Positions 19,037-27,907 of a DNA stretch of 64,000 bases are shown in pieces; the stretch's first letter is position 1, and each line of letters starts with the position of its first letter. The notes under the pieces were generated by a model that was given only the letters and a program-made list of their open reading frames with translations, made no database searches and was not told the origin of the DNA. Source of the DNA: G963676095 sp963676095 (GTDB lineage Bacteria > Bacteroidota > Bacteroidia > Bacteroidales > Prolixibacteraceae). The DNA is taken from the NCBI GenBank assembly GCA_963676095.1, contig OY781040.1:4960001-5024000 (forward strand), in the 5' to 3' direction. The translations under genes were made by a program, and so were the position numbers.

Positions 19037-20240
19037 TTTTTCACAGCTCTTTCAGGGGATTGGAACCCTATTAAATTCCGGGATTACCTTATTCCTGGCA
19101 AGGATCGGGCTGATGGCACTTGGACTTTTCCTGATTTACCTGGGAAAGAAAAAGATACTGGAGCCATTGCTGATGATACCAATGGGATTGGGAATGGCGA
19201 CAATAAATGCTGCTGTGATGGTTTTCCCGGGAGGAAAGCAGGGAAACCTGTTTGTTGACCCAATGCTGTCGGATCCGACAGCTCTTTTTAACATTTTACA
19301 GGTTGACTGGTTACAGCCAATTTACACCTTTACCTTTTCAAACGGGCTTATTGCCTGCTGTATTTTCATGGGAATCGGTGTATTGCTGGATGTAGGTTAT
19401 ATTTTAAGGCGGCCTTTCATGAGTATATTCTTGGCTCTTTGCGCAGAATTGGGGACCTTTGCCATTGTGCCAATTGCCTCGGCTATGGGAATGAACCTTC
19501 GCGACAGTGCTTCAATCGCTATGGTTGGCGGGGCTGATGGTCCGATGGTCCTGTTTACGTCGATGGTGCTTTCGAAAAAACTTTTTGTCCCGATAACCAT
19601 TGTCGCATACTTATACCTGGGATTTACCTACGGAGGTTATCCTTATCTGATCAGGTTGTTTGTACCAAAACACATCCGGGCGATTCAACCTCCCCAACCT
19701 AAAAGGACGGCATCCATTAGTTCATCGAAGAAACTATTGTTCTCGGTAATACTGTGTGTCGTATTATGTCTGCTTTTCCCGGTTGCAGCACCCTTGTTTT
19801 TTAGCCTGTTCCTGGGAATCGCAATCAGGGAGGCCAATATTGAGCCGGTTGTCGATTTTGTCAAGGGCCCGCTATTATATGGCTCAACCTTCTTTTTGGG
19901 ATTGCTGCTGGGTATCCTTTGTGAGGCCCATCTGATCCTTAGCCCTGAGATTCTGCCTTTATTATTGTTGGGGATCCTCGCCCTTCTTCTTTCGGGAATC
20001 GGAGGACTACTGGGGGGATATATCCTTTACTGGTTTTCCGGTAAAAAGTTCAATCCTGTAGTCGGGATCGCCGGGGTAAGTTGCGTCCCAAGTACAGCTA
20101 AAGTAGCACAAAAAGCTGTAACAGCCGTAAATCCGAAAGCGATCATTCTTCAGGATGCCCTTGGTGCAAATATTTCCGGTGTTATCACCACGGCTATTAT
20201 TACAGGCCTTTATGTAACACTGATCCCGTTGCTTGGCTAG
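19023..20240 (+). CDS. oadB: Sodium ion-translocating decarboxylase, beta subunit
   Basis: Integral membrane protein of 405 residues with about nine helices that couples biotin-dependent decarboxylation to sodium export. Family hallmarks are GIGVLLDVGYILRRPF, the AELGTFAIVPIASAMGM loop, DSASIAMVGGADGPMVLFTS with the sodium-site Asp, and GIAGVSCVPSTAKVAQK near the C terminus. Only the gamma-like gene is next to it; no alpha (carboxyltransferase) or biotin-carrier gene is in the window, so these must be elsewhere. A perfect 20-bp terminator follows. Confidence 0.93.
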   Translation: MEKIDFSQLFQGIGTLLNSGITLFLARIGLMALGLFLIYLGKKKILEPLLMIPMGLGMATINAAVMVFPGGKQGNLFVDPMLSDPTALFNILQVDWLQPIYTFTFSNGLIACCIFMGIGVLLDVGYILRRPFMSIFLALCAELGTFAIVPIASAMGMNLRDSASIAMVGGADGPMVLFTSMVLSKKLFVPITIVAYLYLGFTYGGYPYLIRLFVPKHIRAIQPPQPKRTASISSSKKLLFSVILCVVLCLLFPVAAPLFFSLFLGIAIREANIEPVVDFVKGPLLYGSTFFLGLLLGILCEAHLILSPEILPLLLLGILALLLSGIGGLLGGYILYWFSGKKFNPVVGIAGVSCVPSTAKVAQKAVTAVNPKAIILQDALGANISGVITTAIITGLYVTLIPLLG

Positions 20241-20287
20241 CTGATTGATTATTAATCAGGGTGAGTGAAGGGGTATTTTTCATGATC

Positions 20288-20331
20288 AGGAAATAAAAGA
20301 GCTGACCGTCAGGTCAGCTCTTTTATTTCCT
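20288..20331. terminator. Perfect 20-bp stem terminator after oadB
   Basis: Two perfect 20-base arms (starting AGGAAATAAAAGAGC) enclose the four-base loop GTCA. The A/T-rich outer stem gives T runs in both directions, so it can end transcription of oadB and of the minus-strand small gene that faces it. Confidence 0.9.
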
Positions 20332-20419
20332 GGTTCAAACCATACGATAGCGTAGCTTCAAACCATTCACCAAACCATTCTTCATTAAATTTGGTGTGCC
20401 TTTCTGTGCCAGTGATCTT

Positions 20420-20545
20420 TTACATGTTAAAAAAGGCATAAACCATTGCGGCAAACATGAGAAACATGATGGCCAAAATAATGATTACCGACTTTTTGTT
20501 GGTCCTGTATTGTGTTTCGTCTTGAAGGTTATTCTGTTGATCCAT
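20420..20545 (-). CDS. 41-residue single-helix membrane protein
   Basis: A small gene read directly from the minus strand, ATG at 20545. It has a polar N-terminal half (MDQQNNLQDETQYRTNKKS) and one hydrophobic helix rich in Ile, Met, Ala and Phe up to the C terminus (ending YAFFNM). The charge pattern predicts the N terminus inside. It lies alone, converging on the terminator at 20288-20331. No family is recognised. Confidence 0.6.
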   Translation of the reverse strand: MDQQNNLQDETQYRTNKKSVIIILAIMFLMFAAMVYAFFNM

Positions 20546-20676
20546 AATTTGATATTTTTAGATTAAACAATAATATTTCCTTCCCTGAAAGGCAGGGGCA
20601 TACCTTATCTCTTGGCCCTTAGGCCGGATCGATTTCTTTCAGGAGAAGCTTGTATTTAAGGAATTATGGATAACGA

Positions 20677-20997
20677 TCAGGGAGAGTGTACAAGAATAAC
20701 GATCAGGTTTGTATTGGTAAATTCAGTGACGGCACATTTCTCCAGGTATTCTTTTTCCTGGAGGACCGGATCTGTTTCATTTATTCCTCCGTTTATATAC
20801 TGGAAAGGTGGCTTTGAAATATGGACCGAGACAGAAACCGAAGGATCTGTTTTTATAAAATTGGCACATCCGAAATCCGGGATTTCCTCAAAATAACAAC
20901 CTGAGCCTTTATCCAAAGGTTCCCTGGCTGCTATGATCCCATTGTCAGACAAGAGGATAAGGCCCTTCAGTAATATGAATAAGACAAGAAATCTCAA
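20677..20997 (-). CDS. Small exported protein of unknown function
   Basis: A 106-residue frame with a signal-like start (MRFLVLFILLKGLILLSDNG) and a mature part with three cysteines (GCYFEEIPDFGCANF, EKCAV). Codon use is like the neighbouring core genes. Not recognised; a competing plus-strand frame overlaps it but looks less like a protein. The reading is plausible, not certain. Confidence 0.5.
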   Translation of the reverse strand: MRFLVLFILLKGLILLSDNGIIAAREPLDKGSGCYFEEIPDFGCANFIKTDPSVSVSVHISKPPFQYINGGINETDPVLQEKEYLEKCAVTEFTNTNLIVILVHSP

Positions 20998-21257
20998 ATT
21001 CGTTTCAATATATCTTTTGACGGCGAAAACAGCCCCGGTAACAGGGATTGCCTAAAATAAAATTCACAGTTAGTAATAGAACAATCTGTTTGTTGGCAAA
21101 GATATTGTTTTATTCGTTCTAAGATGCAGATTGATGAAAAAACGCGCTCCCGGTTTCTTCATCAATGTTTTTGTGGTTTGCGGCGGTGCCATTTTGATGT
21201 TTGGCACTCTGTTGTTTGATGGTCGTTTATGATTAAAGTAAATTTCGTTTCTCTATG

Positions 21258-22316
21258 CTATGACGTTTGCCCTAACCGGATTACCTTGTCAAAGTACATG
21301 GCAAAGGAACGGTACAAAAAGTGTGTCCATTTGCCGAAAGGAACAATAATAAGTGCCCACTGGGCCAGAATGATCAGATGAACCATGTATATCCAGTATT
21401 GGCTGTTTTGCAGGTGCAGATCGATAGAGAGACGGACAATGAAGGCGGTCAGACCCATCAGCATCAACCAGATCACAAAGAACCAGTCGGATGGCTGGGA
21501 GTGCACACTTACTGCCTTATTTTTCCGGATCCGGCCCATAACAAAATCAAATGTAACAGCAAAAATGATGATACTTTCAATATATCCCAGCCAGATTATA
21601 AATGCACTGCCTGTTCCGAACCAATCCAGTACGATAGTTGTAAACAGCAGGGCCAGGTATCCGATCACGAGAATAAAGTGTTCGAACCACCGGATCCGGT
21701 TATCATCACAACCAAGCGCCTTTTTTTGTGTGAACATGTGGATAAGCAAATCTCCGGTGCCTTGTATATATGCTTTGGCCGGAATTTTTATGCCGGGTTT
21801 AAGGATGACCAGGTACCACATGTGAATTATATTCGGAAGCAGGATGACCAGAAATACCAGTCCTACCGCAAATTGTTCGAAATAATGCCCGTAATGCATC
21901 ATTGTTTCTGTATTGAAATGAAGATAATAGCCAAATCCAAAAACAATCCCTGCTACCAGAATAAATGCGGTTATGCTTGTAGCCAGCGATTTGTACAGTA
22001 ACCCGGATAACCCGGTCCAATCGTATTTTGAAGTAAGCCATCTTCGAAGCGACATCATTAGTTCTCCAGGATTGGCTGTTTTGGGGCATAACTGGCTGCA
22101 TTCACCGCAATAATAACAAAGCCATGGTTTTATTGACGATTTGATTTCGCCTTCCAGTCCGAGTACGCTATAACGGACCATTTCCCGGGGAAATGAACTA
22201 TCTTCTGTGGAAAGAGAGCAAACCGCAGTGCAGTTGCCACAGTTATAACAGGCATTAAAATCAAATGCCCCGTACTTCTTGAGTTCTTTTGAAAATTCAG
22301 GATTTATCTTGGCCAT
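21258..22316 (-). CDS. QmoC-like fusion: HdrC-type ferredoxin plus membrane cytochrome b domain
   Basis: Predicted membrane subunit that passes electrons between the cytoplasmic Hdr-type flavoproteins and the quinone pool. The N-terminal part (1-90) has two 4Fe-4S motifs, CYNCGNCTAVC and CYYCGECSQLCP. The rest has about six helices with spaced histidines (YYLHFNTETMMHYGHYFEQF, IIHMWYLV, HLIILAQWALIIVPFG), as in QmoC and HdrE. The ATG at 22316 shares its first base with the upstream TGA, so it is coupled; a GTG one codon earlier is possible. Last gene of the operon. Confidence 0.88.
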   Translation of the reverse strand: MAKINPEFSKELKKYGAFDFNACYNCGNCTAVCSLSTEDSSFPREMVRYSVLGLEGEIKSSIKPWLCYYCGECSQLCPKTANPGELMMSLRRWLTSKYDWTGLSGLLYKSLATSITAFILVAGIVFGFGYYLHFNTETMMHYGHYFEQFAVGLVFLVILLPNIIHMWYLVILKPGIKIPAKAYIQGTGDLLIHMFTQKKALGCDDNRIRWFEHFILVIGYLALLFTTIVLDWFGTGSAFIIWLGYIESIIIFAVTFDFVMGRIRKNKAVSVHSQPSDWFFVIWLMLMGLTAFIVRLSIDLHLQNSQYWIYMVHLIILAQWALIIVPFGKWTHFLYRSFAMYFDKVIRLGQTS

Positions 22317-22594
22317 CACGCTTTTATTTTATAAGAGAAATATTCATCGTTATCATCCAGTTCTCCGGTCTCCACTAGCCCGAATTTGAGCAGCGACATT
22401 AGGTAGTACATAACTTCATGAGTTGGCAGGTTTACTTTCGCTGCAAGCTGCGGAACGGTCATTTCCTCTTCCTTCAGTGCGGATAGCAGGAGTTTTTTCA
22501 TGTTGTTGAAGCTCTTCAGGTTTTCTTTTACAGTAATGGAGACTTCCCGTTTTTCCCGAAGATATTTTACCGTTTTTCCTTTTTCAACGTCCAT
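22316..22594 (-). CDS. Small winged-helix-like protein in the Hdr operon
   Basis: A 92-residue protein. The C-terminal part (ALKEEEMTVPQLAAKVNLPT, then YYLMSLLKFGLVETGE) looks like a winged helix-turn-helix. It lies between the HdrA-type gene and the QmoC-like gene and overlaps the latter by one base. It may bind DNA as a local regulator, or be a structural subunit; the sequence does not decide. No metal-binding motif is present. Confidence 0.75.
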   Translation of the reverse strand: MDVEKGKTVKYLREKREVSITVKENLKSFNNMKKLLLSALKEEEMTVPQLAAKVNLPTHEVMYYLMSLLKFGLVETGELDDNDEYFSYKIKA

Positions 22595-22658
22595 ATATTT
22601 TTTCCTTCTAAGATTTGTTTAAAGACTTTTTGTTTTAGGAAATATTCCGGTCCGGGGT

Positions 22659-24584
22659 TTATCCCTGGGCCAAAACATCGATCATGCTTTCTATTTCCCG
22701 GTTGGAATATGCAACTAATTCTATGGCATCTTCCGGGCAAACAGGAAGGCACATGCCACACCCTTTACAGACGGATTTATTAATCACAGCAGTCTCTTTT
22801 TCATTATTCTTTTCATTGCTGATCGCCTCGAACGGGCAGGCTGTGGTGCATGCTCCGCACCACGTACATTTTTCAGGATCGATGGTGGCAACGATTGGTT
22901 CCAGCTCGAGTTGTCCTTTACTAATATAGGAGTAGGATTTTGCTGCGGCAGAGAGGGCTGAATTAACCGATTCTGTGATATTTTTTGGGCCCTGGCAGGT
23001 GCCGGCGATGGTAATCCCGTCAATGACTGTTTCAACCGGACGGAGTTTCATGTGGATTTCGTTGAAAAATTTGTCCCGTCCGTGAGGTACCTTGAACAAG
23101 TTGACTGCTGCGTTATCAACCCTTGGGACCATCCCCGTTACCAACACTACAAGGTCTGCTTCAACTTCAACTTCTTTGTTCGATGTAAGAATGTCGTTCA
23201 CTTTCACGGTCGTTTTACCTTTTTCCAGGGCTACCCGGGGAAGGGCGTCTTCATAGGATTGCAGAAATATATCTCCCATTTTGGACGATTCGCCGTAAAA
23301 GATTTCCTGCTTCCCGTATGTCCTGATACCTCTGTTGAAATGGTAGTTTTGAATATCCCTGAATTTCTTTTTTACTTCGATAGCTGTGTGGATCGCTGAC
23401 GTGCAGCAATACCTGGAACAATATTTGTTTTCACCTTCCGGCTGGCGGCTACCGACGCAATAGATATAGGCAATCTGTTTTATTTCTTTTCCCTGGAAGA
23501 TCAGTTTGCGGGTACACATCGACATGAGCCTTTGAAGCTGTGGTAACGTGATAACATTGCCGATTTGCCCGTATCCGAATTCTCCGTCAACGGGCTGGTA
23601 GGGATCGAATCCTGTCGCCATTAATACCGACCCGACCTGGATTTCCATTGTTTCATTACCCTGGGAAAAATCAATATCGCTGCATAGTTTTTCACAAGCT
23701 CCGCACCGGGTACAGTTATCCATGTCTATAACAGGTTGCAGAGGGTATTCTCCCGCATGATTTTCGTAGATCGCCTTTCTCGTGGTGAGGCCGAAATTAA
23801 AGTCGTCGGGCACCTTTACCGGACATGCTTCAATCGCCCTTAACAGCCCCTCATGATGATAGTTTTCTGCGATATATCGTGGTTTAATTTTGACTTTCAG
23901 ACTGAAATTTCCGATACTCCCGTTTGTTTCGATAACTTCTGCATTTGTAAACAGAATGACATTTTCCCGTTTCATCAGGTTTGAATACAAACGGGTTGCC
24001 AGTTCCTCTCCTGCTTCTCCTGTTGTGAACAACTTGTTCCATTGAGCAATCCGTCCTCCCGTAAATGGGGACCGTTCAATCAGGTAAACCGGACAGTTCA
24101 TATCGGAAAGGGCGATGGCTGCCTTCATCCCGGCGACACCTCCGCCAATAACGGCAACGGCTTTCCGTGAAGGAATTTTTATGGGATCCAGCGATTTTGC
24201 ATATTTTACTTTGGCTATTGCAGCTTTTACCAGTTTGATGGCTTTCTCCGTTGCACCCTGTTTGTTGTCAGAATGGGCCCAGGATGCCTGTTCCCGGATA
24301 TTTGCATGCACGTAATTGTATTTATTGAGGCCAGCCCTTTCTGTTACCGCCCTGAATGTGACGAGATGCAGCTTGGGGGAACAGGATGCCACCACGATCC
24401 CGTCCAGGTCGTTGTTCCTGATGTCTTCAACCATCTCTTTCTGGTTCGAATCGGCGCAGGCAAACATTGTTGTTTTTGCCAGGCTGATCCCTTCTTCGTT
24501 TTCGACAGACTGCTTTACTTTCTCTACATCAACATAGTCGGAGATATTTCCTCCGCAATGACATATATAGACACCAATCTTCAT
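22659..24584 (-). CDS. HdrA-type iron-sulfur flavoprotein (full length)
   Basis: Cytoplasmic FAD and 4Fe-4S electron carrier of 641 residues, the length of methanogen HdrA. Order: N-terminal domain with CHCGGNISDYVDVEKV and FACADSNQK, Rossmann FAD motif VAVIGGGVAGMKAAI (about 144-158), a ferredoxin motif CTRCGACEKLC (about 290), a second FAD half with ATGFDPY and CVGSRQPE, then two C-terminal ferredoxin motifs, CTWCGACTTACP and CKGCGMCLPVCP. In related complexes this subunit bifurcates or relays electrons. It is sixth of eight genes in the operon; a 176-base gap separates it from the smaller HdrA-type gene upstream. Confidence 0.93.
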   Translation of the reverse strand: MKIGVYICHCGGNISDYVDVEKVKQSVENEEGISLAKTTMFACADSNQKEMVEDIRNNDLDGIVVASCSPKLHLVTFRAVTERAGLNKYNYVHANIREQASWAHSDNKQGATEKAIKLVKAAIAKVKYAKSLDPIKIPSRKAVAVIGGGVAGMKAAIALSDMNCPVYLIERSPFTGGRIAQWNKLFTTGEAGEELATRLYSNLMKRENVILFTNAEVIETNGSIGNFSLKVKIKPRYIAENYHHEGLLRAIEACPVKVPDDFNFGLTTRKAIYENHAGEYPLQPVIDMDNCTRCGACEKLCSDIDFSQGNETMEIQVGSVLMATGFDPYQPVDGEFGYGQIGNVITLPQLQRLMSMCTRKLIFQGKEIKQIAYIYCVGSRQPEGENKYCSRYCCTSAIHTAIEVKKKFRDIQNYHFNRGIRTYGKQEIFYGESSKMGDIFLQSYEDALPRVALEKGKTTVKVNDILTSNKEVEVEADLVVLVTGMVPRVDNAAVNLFKVPHGRDKFFNEIHMKLRPVETVIDGITIAGTCQGPKNITESVNSALSAAAKSYSYISKGQLELEPIVATIDPEKCTWCGACTTACPFEAISNEKNNEKETAVINKSVCKGCGMCLPVCPEDAIELVAYSNREIESMIDVLAQG

Positions 24585-24760
24585 ATAGATAAATTTTCAT
24601 AAGATATAACATAAGTTTCATGTTCATGTCAATACGTTTCATCAAGCTTCCACTGGGACAAAACTCGCTATCCAATTATTTTGCCATCCGGCAATTAACC
24701 ATAAAACCATTTAGCCATGAATTCATTTATTCTGTAATTTCCGAATGAAACCTTAGGTTT

Positions 24761-26083
24761 TTATTCCTCAACTACTTGTTCAACTGACTGTTTCATCAGG
24801 TAACCGATCGTCTCTGATGCTGCAGCCCCTGCTGATAGAATGGAATCGGGAATATCCATTGGCCCGGAGGCTGTCCCGGCAACAAATACGCCGCTTATGC
24901 TGGTTTGTGCCGGATTTTCCAGTATATCTTCCTGGCTGATGAAACGGTAGGGATCCAGCTTTAACTGTTCCTGAGGGAATAACGCAGCTGCGTCCTGATT
25001 AGCCAGAACTCCTACGGAGAGGACAACCATATCATGTTCAGCTTCCTTTACTTTCCCTTCTTTAATATCTTCGTAACGAAGCAGGAGGTTGCCGTTTCCC
25101 TTTTCCGTTATTTTCCCGATTTTTCCTTTTATAAATTCTACGCCCATTCCTTTTGCCTGTTCATAAAACTCATTGAACCCTTTGCCAAATGAGCGGATAT
25201 GCAGGTAATAAATGGTGACATCGGCCATTGGCAGGGCCCCCATTAACAATTGTGCCTGCTTAATGGAATACATGCAGCAAATTTGGGAACATATAGGGTT
25301 TCCGACAGTATCGTCGCGCGACCCGGTGCAAAGTACATAGGCAATATGGTCGGGCATTTTGCCGTCGCCGGGGCGTAATATCGTATTAAACGGGCGGGTA
25401 GGGGCCAGTTGCCTTTCCATTTGCATGGATGTAATCACATTTTTGTAAAGCCCGAAACCATAGCGGGGCATCATTAACGGGTCGAATAGTTTAAAACCCG
25501 TTGCAACAACAACCGACCGTATCACAATGAGGTATTCTTCTGTTTCCTGGGTAAAATCGATACATTTTGTCGGACAAGCCTTTTCACATGCCCCGCAAAG
25601 CGTACAATTCTCGATATCGATAGCTGCGGCACGCGGACTGGCTATGCTGAAAGGAATAAAGGCAGCCTTCCTTCCCGTCAGGTTAAACTGGTACTGGTCG
25701 GGAACGTTTACCGGGCATACCTGTTCGCATAACTGGCAACCAGTACAATCTTCGGCAACAACATATCTTGGCTGGCGGGTTACTTTAGCTTCAAAATTAT
25801 TTTCTCTCTTTTTTATAATTTGCGAGACCTGGCTTCCGGTGAAGATGCTGATCCCGGGATGACGCGATATTTCCGATACTTTAGGGGTTGTTATACATGC
25901 TGCACAATCAAGGGTGGGGAATACTTTACTGAGCAGGATCATTTTTCCACCGATAGAAAGATCTTTCTCTACAACCAGTACTTTGAACCCGTTATTGGCC
26001 AGGTTCAGCGCGGTTTCGCCTCCCGCAATCCCTCCCCCGATTACCAACACATCAAAAGAGGCTTTTTTTATTTGTCCCTGCAT
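24761..26083 (-). CDS. QmoA-like HdrA-type flavoprotein (short form)
   Basis: A 440-residue FAD/iron-sulfur protein similar to HdrA but without the N-terminal domain, as in QmoA. Visible are the FAD motif VLVIGGGIAGGETALNLAN near the start, LDCAACITTPKVSEI, two ferredoxin motifs CTGCQLCEQVCP and CTLCGACEKACP, and CTGSRDD and GTASGPMDIPDS in the second FAD half. Presence of both long and short HdrA forms with a QmoC-like subunit resembles the QmoABC quinone-linked complex. It follows the MvhD gene by 13 bases. Confidence 0.93.
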   Translation of the reverse strand: MQGQIKKASFDVLVIGGGIAGGETALNLANNGFKVLVVEKDLSIGGKMILLSKVFPTLDCAACITTPKVSEISRHPGISIFTGSQVSQIIKKRENNFEAKVTRQPRYVVAEDCTGCQLCEQVCPVNVPDQYQFNLTGRKAAFIPFSIASPRAAAIDIENCTLCGACEKACPTKCIDFTQETEEYLIVIRSVVVATGFKLFDPLMMPRYGFGLYKNVITSMQMERQLAPTRPFNTILRPGDGKMPDHIAYVLCTGSRDDTVGNPICSQICCMYSIKQAQLLMGALPMADVTIYYLHIRSFGKGFNEFYEQAKGMGVEFIKGKIGKITEKGNGNLLLRYEDIKEGKVKEAEHDMVVLSVGVLANQDAAALFPQEQLKLDPYRFISQEDILENPAQTSISGVFVAGTASGPMDIPDSILSAGAAASETIGYLMKQSVEQVVEE

Positions 26084-26096
26084 GTTTATTCAAATT

Positions 26097-26513
26097 TTAA
26101 TGATTATAAGCCGTGCCGGTACGGAGTAAATATTCATTGAACGATTTCATCTGTTTAACGAAAGCTTCACTACACACGGAACATAGCGCTGCCATTCTTA
26201 GCCTGGCGGGGTCTATTTGTTTTTCCTTCATCAGCCCGTGAGCCTGACTGACTATCGCGCCGGTTTTTTCGGTACATGTTTCTCCGTAGGAGCAATCGCT
26301 TCCGTCGGCGGCAATAAATACGCCATCAAATCCTTTCTCATAGGCATGCATAATCCACCTGGGCTTTATGCCGCTTGAGCAGCGAACCGTTATGGTATAT
26401 ACTGTAGGCGGATAGTGGAGCTTGAGTAATCCCGCCATGTCTATGGCGGGATCTGATATCTTTTCGGTAGAGAATACCAGTATCCTGGCACTCTTTTGTA
26501 CAGCTATTGCCAT
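26097..26513 (-). CDS. MvhD/HdrD-delta type iron-sulfur protein
   Basis: A 138-residue cytoplasmic protein of the hydrogenase/heterodisulfide-reductase delta family. It has VRCSSGIKPRWIMHAYEKGFDGVF, a Cys pattern DGSDCSYGETCTEKTG, and a late CSVCSEAF that would bind a 2Fe-2S centre. In QmoB this domain is fused to an HdrA part; here it is a separate gene. It starts four bases after the TusA stop, so it belongs to the same transcript. Confidence 0.9.
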   Translation of the reverse strand: MAIAVQKSARILVFSTEKISDPAIDMAGLLKLHYPPTVYTITVRCSSGIKPRWIMHAYEKGFDGVFIAADGSDCSYGETCTEKTGAIVSQAHGLMKEKQIDPARLRMAALCSVCSEAFVKQMKSFNEYLLRTGTAYNH

Positions 26514-26517
26514 CTTC

Positions 26518-26769
26518 CTAATTTTTTCTCATCAGGATTTTGAAGTAACCATTCTCCTCGATTGTTCCCAGGTATTCGTGGCCTTTCTTGCTGCACCATT
26601 TTGGAAGGTCTGCTTTTGTTCCTTCATCGGCTGAAAGGACTTCCATAACGTCGCCGGTGTTGATGGTGCCAATTGCTTTTTTTGCTTCAAGTAACGGTCC
26701 CGGGCATGCTGTTCCTCGGGCATCTACTGTTTTTGTTACAATCACGTTTTGTAATTCAGATGTTGTCAT
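26518..26769 (-). CDS. tusA: TusA family sulfur carrier
   Basis: An 83-residue sulfur-transfer protein with the family motif DARGTACPGPLLEAKKAI; Cys22 in the CPxP motif carries the persulfide. The remainder has the beta-alpha-beta layout of TusA/SirA (GDVMEVLSADEGTKADLPKW). It sits between DsrE2-like and MvhD genes, which points to delivery of protein-bound sulfane sulfur to the Hdr-type complex rather than to tRNA thiolation. That direction of flow is inference. Confidence 0.93.
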   Translation of the reverse strand: MTTSELQNVIVTKTVDARGTACPGPLLEAKKAIGTINTGDVMEVLSADEGTKADLPKWCSKKGHEYLGTIEENGYFKILMRKN

Positions 26770-26781
26770 AACTTTGTTCTT

Positions 26782-27348
26782 TTAAATGAATAACTGAAAA
26801 CTGCTGGCATTGGCGTCACTAACAAACGTGGCCGCGCCAGCATACCTTAAATTCGGATAATCGATCATTTCTTCTTTTTTGAAGCCCATCAGGTTCATCG
26901 ACATCTCGCAGACCGTGATTTCGATGCCCAATTCTCCGGCTTCCCGGAACATGTCATCCAGGGAAAGTACTCCCTGCTTTTTCATTAAAGATTTGATCAT
27001 GGCGGGGCCGGCTCCTGCCATATTCAGCTTTGAAAGTTTCAGCTTTCCTTTTCCTTTCGGGAGCATCAGCCCGAACATTTGTGACATGAAATCTTTTCCT
27101 TTTGCCTGTTTCTTTGGATCTCTCAGTGCGGAAAGCGCCCAAAAAGAGAAAAACAATTTTACCTCGGTATCCATGGCGGCAGCGGCAAGGGAAATAATCA
27201 TGGCTGCAAGGATCCGGTCCATATCCCCCGAAACGATGGCTATCGATAACTGGTCTTTATTGTAGTTTTCCACCTCAGCAAGGCGTCTTTTTAAGTTCTC
27301 GACTTCCTCTTGCAATTGACTGATCTGTTTGACTAATTCCTGTTCCAA
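26782..27348 (-). CDS. DsrE/DsrF-like protein with coiled coil (DsrE2A type)
   Basis: A 188-residue protein. It opens with a 30-residue coiled coil (QISQLQEEVENLKRRLAEVE), then a DsrE-like domain with AIVSGDMDRILAAMIISLAA, FFSFWALSAL, and the conserved Cys in ITVCEMSMNLMGF. DsrE2 proteins pass persulfide sulfur to or from TusA. There is no typical long signal. Second gene of the operon, 12 bases before tusA. Confidence 0.9.
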   Translation of the reverse strand: MEQELVKQISQLQEEVENLKRRLAEVENYNKDQLSIAIVSGDMDRILAAMIISLAAAAMDTEVKLFFSFWALSALRDPKKQAKGKDFMSQMFGLMLPKGKGKLKLSKLNMAGAGPAMIKSLMKKQGVLSLDDMFREAGELGIEITVCEMSMNLMGFKKEEMIDYPNLRYAGAATFVSDANASSFQLFI

Positions 27349-27423
27349 CTTTTATAAAATTAATGGTTATTTTCTGGAGAAAGGTGCCCGGTCATACGAT
27401 AAAAAGGATGACCGGGACCTGAA

Positions 27424-27792
27424 CTAATATGTGACAACGGATTTTGCTGATAAAATTTCGGTTACTACCGTTCCGGCAGCAATAAGCCGGGCCTGGTCAA
27501 TCAGTTCGTCCTGACCGATCTCTCTCTCTTTTACACAAGGCGAACACAATAATAATTTTCCGTCAAGCTCCATAAAGGAGTTCAGAAGTTCCTCCAGGGG
27601 CAAAAGACCTTTTGCCCTGATTGTTCCGGCTACTCCCTGTCTTGCCAGTTCTACCGCATCAGACTGAAGGATGACGGTTACCTCGACATCGGTAGCCAAA
27701 GCTGCTGTTGCCAGGACAAAAGGCAAGGTGGCCTTTTCCGGATTGTTGGTACCGACGGTACTGATGATGACAATCTTTTCATTTGATTCCAT
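27424..27792 (-). CDS. DsrE family protein
   Basis: A 122-residue cytoplasmic DsrE-family protein with IVIISTVGTNNPEKATLPFV at the start and a C-terminal cysteine pair LLLCSPCVKER, the likely sulfur-binding site. First gene of the eight-gene minus-strand operon and divergent from the Crp/Fnr gene, with about 80-115 bases between them depending on the start used. The shared control region suggests the regulator acts on this operon. Confidence 0.88.
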   Translation of the reverse strand: MESNEKIVIISTVGTNNPEKATLPFVLATAALATDVEVTVILQSDAVELARQGVAGTIRAKGLLPLEELLNSFMELDGKLLLCSPCVKEREIGQDELIDQARLIAAGTVVTEILSAKSVVTY

Positions 27793-27870
27793 ATCATAAA
27801 TTTTTGGTCTGGTACAAAGTTCCCTAAAAAGAGCATTCTATAACATAAAATGAATGTGACATGATTTACT

Positions 27871-27891
27871 TACATTTGTGATCAATATCAC
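27871..27891 (+). promoter_or_regulatory. Promoter -7 element and overlapping palindrome before the Crp/Fnr gene
   Basis: TACATTTG (27871-27878) fits TAnnTTTG. Directly joined to it is GTGATCAATATCAC (27878-27891), with arms GTGAT and ATCAC, a Crp/Fnr-like half-site arrangement. The site lies in the divergent region with the DsrE/Hdr operon and could allow autoregulation and control of both sides. If transcription starts just after the -7, the GTG at 27878 cannot be the start codon. Confidence 0.5.
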
Positions 27892-27907
27892 GGAAAATCT
27901 TTGCAGG

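Noticed and set aside
21129..21163. Hairpin with ATTGATGAA arms after the Hdr operon as terminator
   Set aside because: The stem has mismatches, a long loop and no T run in the expected place.
21321..22001. Plus-strand open frames opposite the QmoC-like gene
   Set aside because: Rich in Gln, His and Cys with no domain; explained by the real membrane protein on the minus strand.
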